This document shows positions 15,203 to 16,142 of a stretch of DNA of 16,142 nucleotides, piece by piece. The position numbers and the translations under genes are program-made. Numbering within the stretch: position 1 is the first letter of the stretch; each line of letters begins with the position of its first letter. This DNA is from Cytophagales bacterium (GTDB lineage Bacteria; Bacteroidota; Bacteroidia; Cytophagales; UBA9547): positions 1-16,142 of the forward strand of contig JANYCH010000002.1 in assembly GCA_025360395.1 (NCBI GenBank), written 5' to 3'. Under the pieces are notes generated by a model that was not told the DNA's origin, did no database searches, and saw nothing but the letters and a program-made list of their open reading frames with translations.

Positions 15203-16142
15203 ATGAAAAAAATTCTGATTACTGGTGGTGCTGGATTTATAGGTTCACATGTTGTAAGACTTTTTGTTAACAAATATCCTGATTACCAAATTTTCAACCT
15301 GGATGTACTCACTTATGCAGGTAACCTGGAGAATATAAAGGATATAGAGAATAAACCAAATTATACTTTTCTAAAAGCCGATATTAATAATGCCGGCGAA
15401 ATTGATTCCTTATTTGATAAACACCAGTTTAATGATGTAATCCATTTAGCTGCTGAATCCCATGTTGATAGATCAATAACAGATCCATTGGCTTTTATTC
15501 AAACTAATGTTTTAGGAACTGTTAACTTATTGAATTCTGCAAAAAGAATTTGGAAAGATAACTTGTCAAGCCATTTGTTTTATCACGTTTCTACTGATGA
15601 AGTTTATGGATCCTTGCATGATGGAGGTTACTTTCTTGAAACGACCCCATACGATCCGCAATCTCCATATAGTGCATCCAAAGCCGCTTCTGACCATTTT
15701 GTACGGGCTTATCATAATACTTATAAAATTCCGGTAGTTGTATCAAATTGTTCTAACAATTATGGCCAAAATCAATTTCCTGAAAAACTGATCCCGCTTT
15801 TTATAAATAATATTCTGAACAAAAAACCCCTACCTGTATATGGTAAAGGCGAGAATGTAAGAGATTGGTTGTATGTTGTGGACCATGCAAGAGCTATTGA
15901 TGTAGTTTTTCATAAAGGCAAGGTAGGAGAAACCTATAATATTGGTGGCTTCAATGAATGGAAAAACCTTGACTTGATAAAAGTCTTATGTAAAGTAATG
16001 GATCAAAAGCTTAACAGAGCACAGGGTGAATCTGAAAAATTAATAACCTACGTTACAGACCGGGCTGGCCATGATTTGCGTTATGCTATTGACGCCAATA
16101 AAATAATGAAAGAACTTGGTTGGGAACCATCTTTACAATTTG
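15203..16142 (+). CDS. rfbB: dTDP-glucose 4,6-dehydratase, 3' end outside window
   Basis: Converts dTDP-glucose to dTDP-4-keto-6-deoxyglucose, the second step towards dTDP-L-rhamnose for O-antigen and other glycans. The frame is open from the ATG at 15203 to the window edge, giving 313 complete codons of an expected 350 or so, with no stop. Residues 8-14 are the NAD-binding GGAGFIG. 'AAESHVDRSI' follows, then the catalytic triad region 'STDEVYG' (Thr131, Asp132, Glu133) and 'YSASK' (Tyr156, Lys160), then 'NCSNNYGQNQFPEKLIP', 'GKGENVRDWLYVVDH' and 'VTDRAGHDLRYAID'. These are diagnostic of RmlB rather than other sugar-nucleotide epimerases. It may be co-transcribed with the foldase gene 26 nt upstream; other rml genes may lie beyond the window. 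Confidence 0.96.
   Translation, partial: MKKILITGGAGFIGSHVVRLFVNKYPDYQIFNLDVLTYAGNLENIKDIENKPNYTFLKADINNAGEIDSLFDKHQFNDVIHLAAESHVDRSITDPLAFIQTNVLGTVNLLNSAKRIWKDNLSSHLFYHVSTDEVYGSLHDGGYFLETTPYDPQSPYSASKAASDHFVRAYHNTYKIPVVVSNCSNNYGQNQFPEKLIPLFINNILNKKPLPVYGKGENVRDWLYVVDHARAIDVVFHKGKVGETYNIGGFNEWKNLDLIKVLCKVMDQKLNRAQGESEKLITYVTDRAGHDLRYAIDANKIMKELGWEPSLQF

Noticed and set aside
1..16142. CRISPR array, insertion sequence, integrase, tRNA or defence system
   Set aside because: No direct repeats with regular spacers, transposase or recombinase motifs, or tRNA-like cloverleaf sequences were seen. Gene order and composition look like stable core genome.

Overview
The window is AT-rich, gene-dense chromosomal DNA from a member of the Bacteroidota. 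That placement rests on several gene types and orders seen together: an lptE / TPR-protein / secG cluster, a PorZ-type component of the type IX secretion system (T9SS) next to recO, birA divergent from rsfS-ftsH, a PpiD-like foldase with the Bacteroidota-type N-terminus, and matches to the Bacteroidota -7 promoter motif TAnnTTTG. I cannot place it more finely. I see no mobile element, tRNA, rRNA or CRISPR array, and no sign of recent transfer.

Layout. (1) 69-1784, plus strand: lptE, a conserved TPR protein of unknown function, and secG, tightly packed. (2) 1785-9652, minus strand: a run of eight genes, in transcription order birA, truB, ribF, scoA, yraN, porZ, recO and an uncharacterised polytopic membrane protein. 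Gaps are 38, 1 and 3 nt, then a 26-nt overlap, 14 nt, a 1-nt overlap and 0 nt, so it looks like one transcription unit. Its last stop codon abuts the stop codon of secG. (3) 9653-9751: a divergent promoter region. (4) 9752-12940, plus strand: rsfS, ftsH and an lpxH-like gene. (5) 12941-13067: a candidate terminator hairpin overlapping a candidate promoter. (6) 13068-16142, plus strand: a large PpiD/SurA-type foldase and a 3'-truncated rfbB (dTDP-glucose 4,6-dehydratase) running off the window.

The recurring theme is the envelope: LPS transport (LptE), lipid A synthesis (LpxH-like), O-antigen sugar supply (RfbB), protein export (SecG), periplasmic folding (PpiD-like), membrane proteolysis (FtsH) and T9SS surface attachment (PorZ, known in Porphyromonas to bind anionic LPS). 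Housekeeping genes for tRNA modification, flavin and biotin metabolism, recombination and ribosome silencing are interleaved. The least understood item is the 440-residue membrane protein ending the porZ operon. It has a glycosyltransferase-C-like layout and may act in glycan or LPS assembly, but that is inference. I found no clearly new multi-gene system; most of the window is conserved core genome. Four genes (yraN, truB, birA, lpxH) have no in-frame ATG near the N-terminus and appear to start at TTG.
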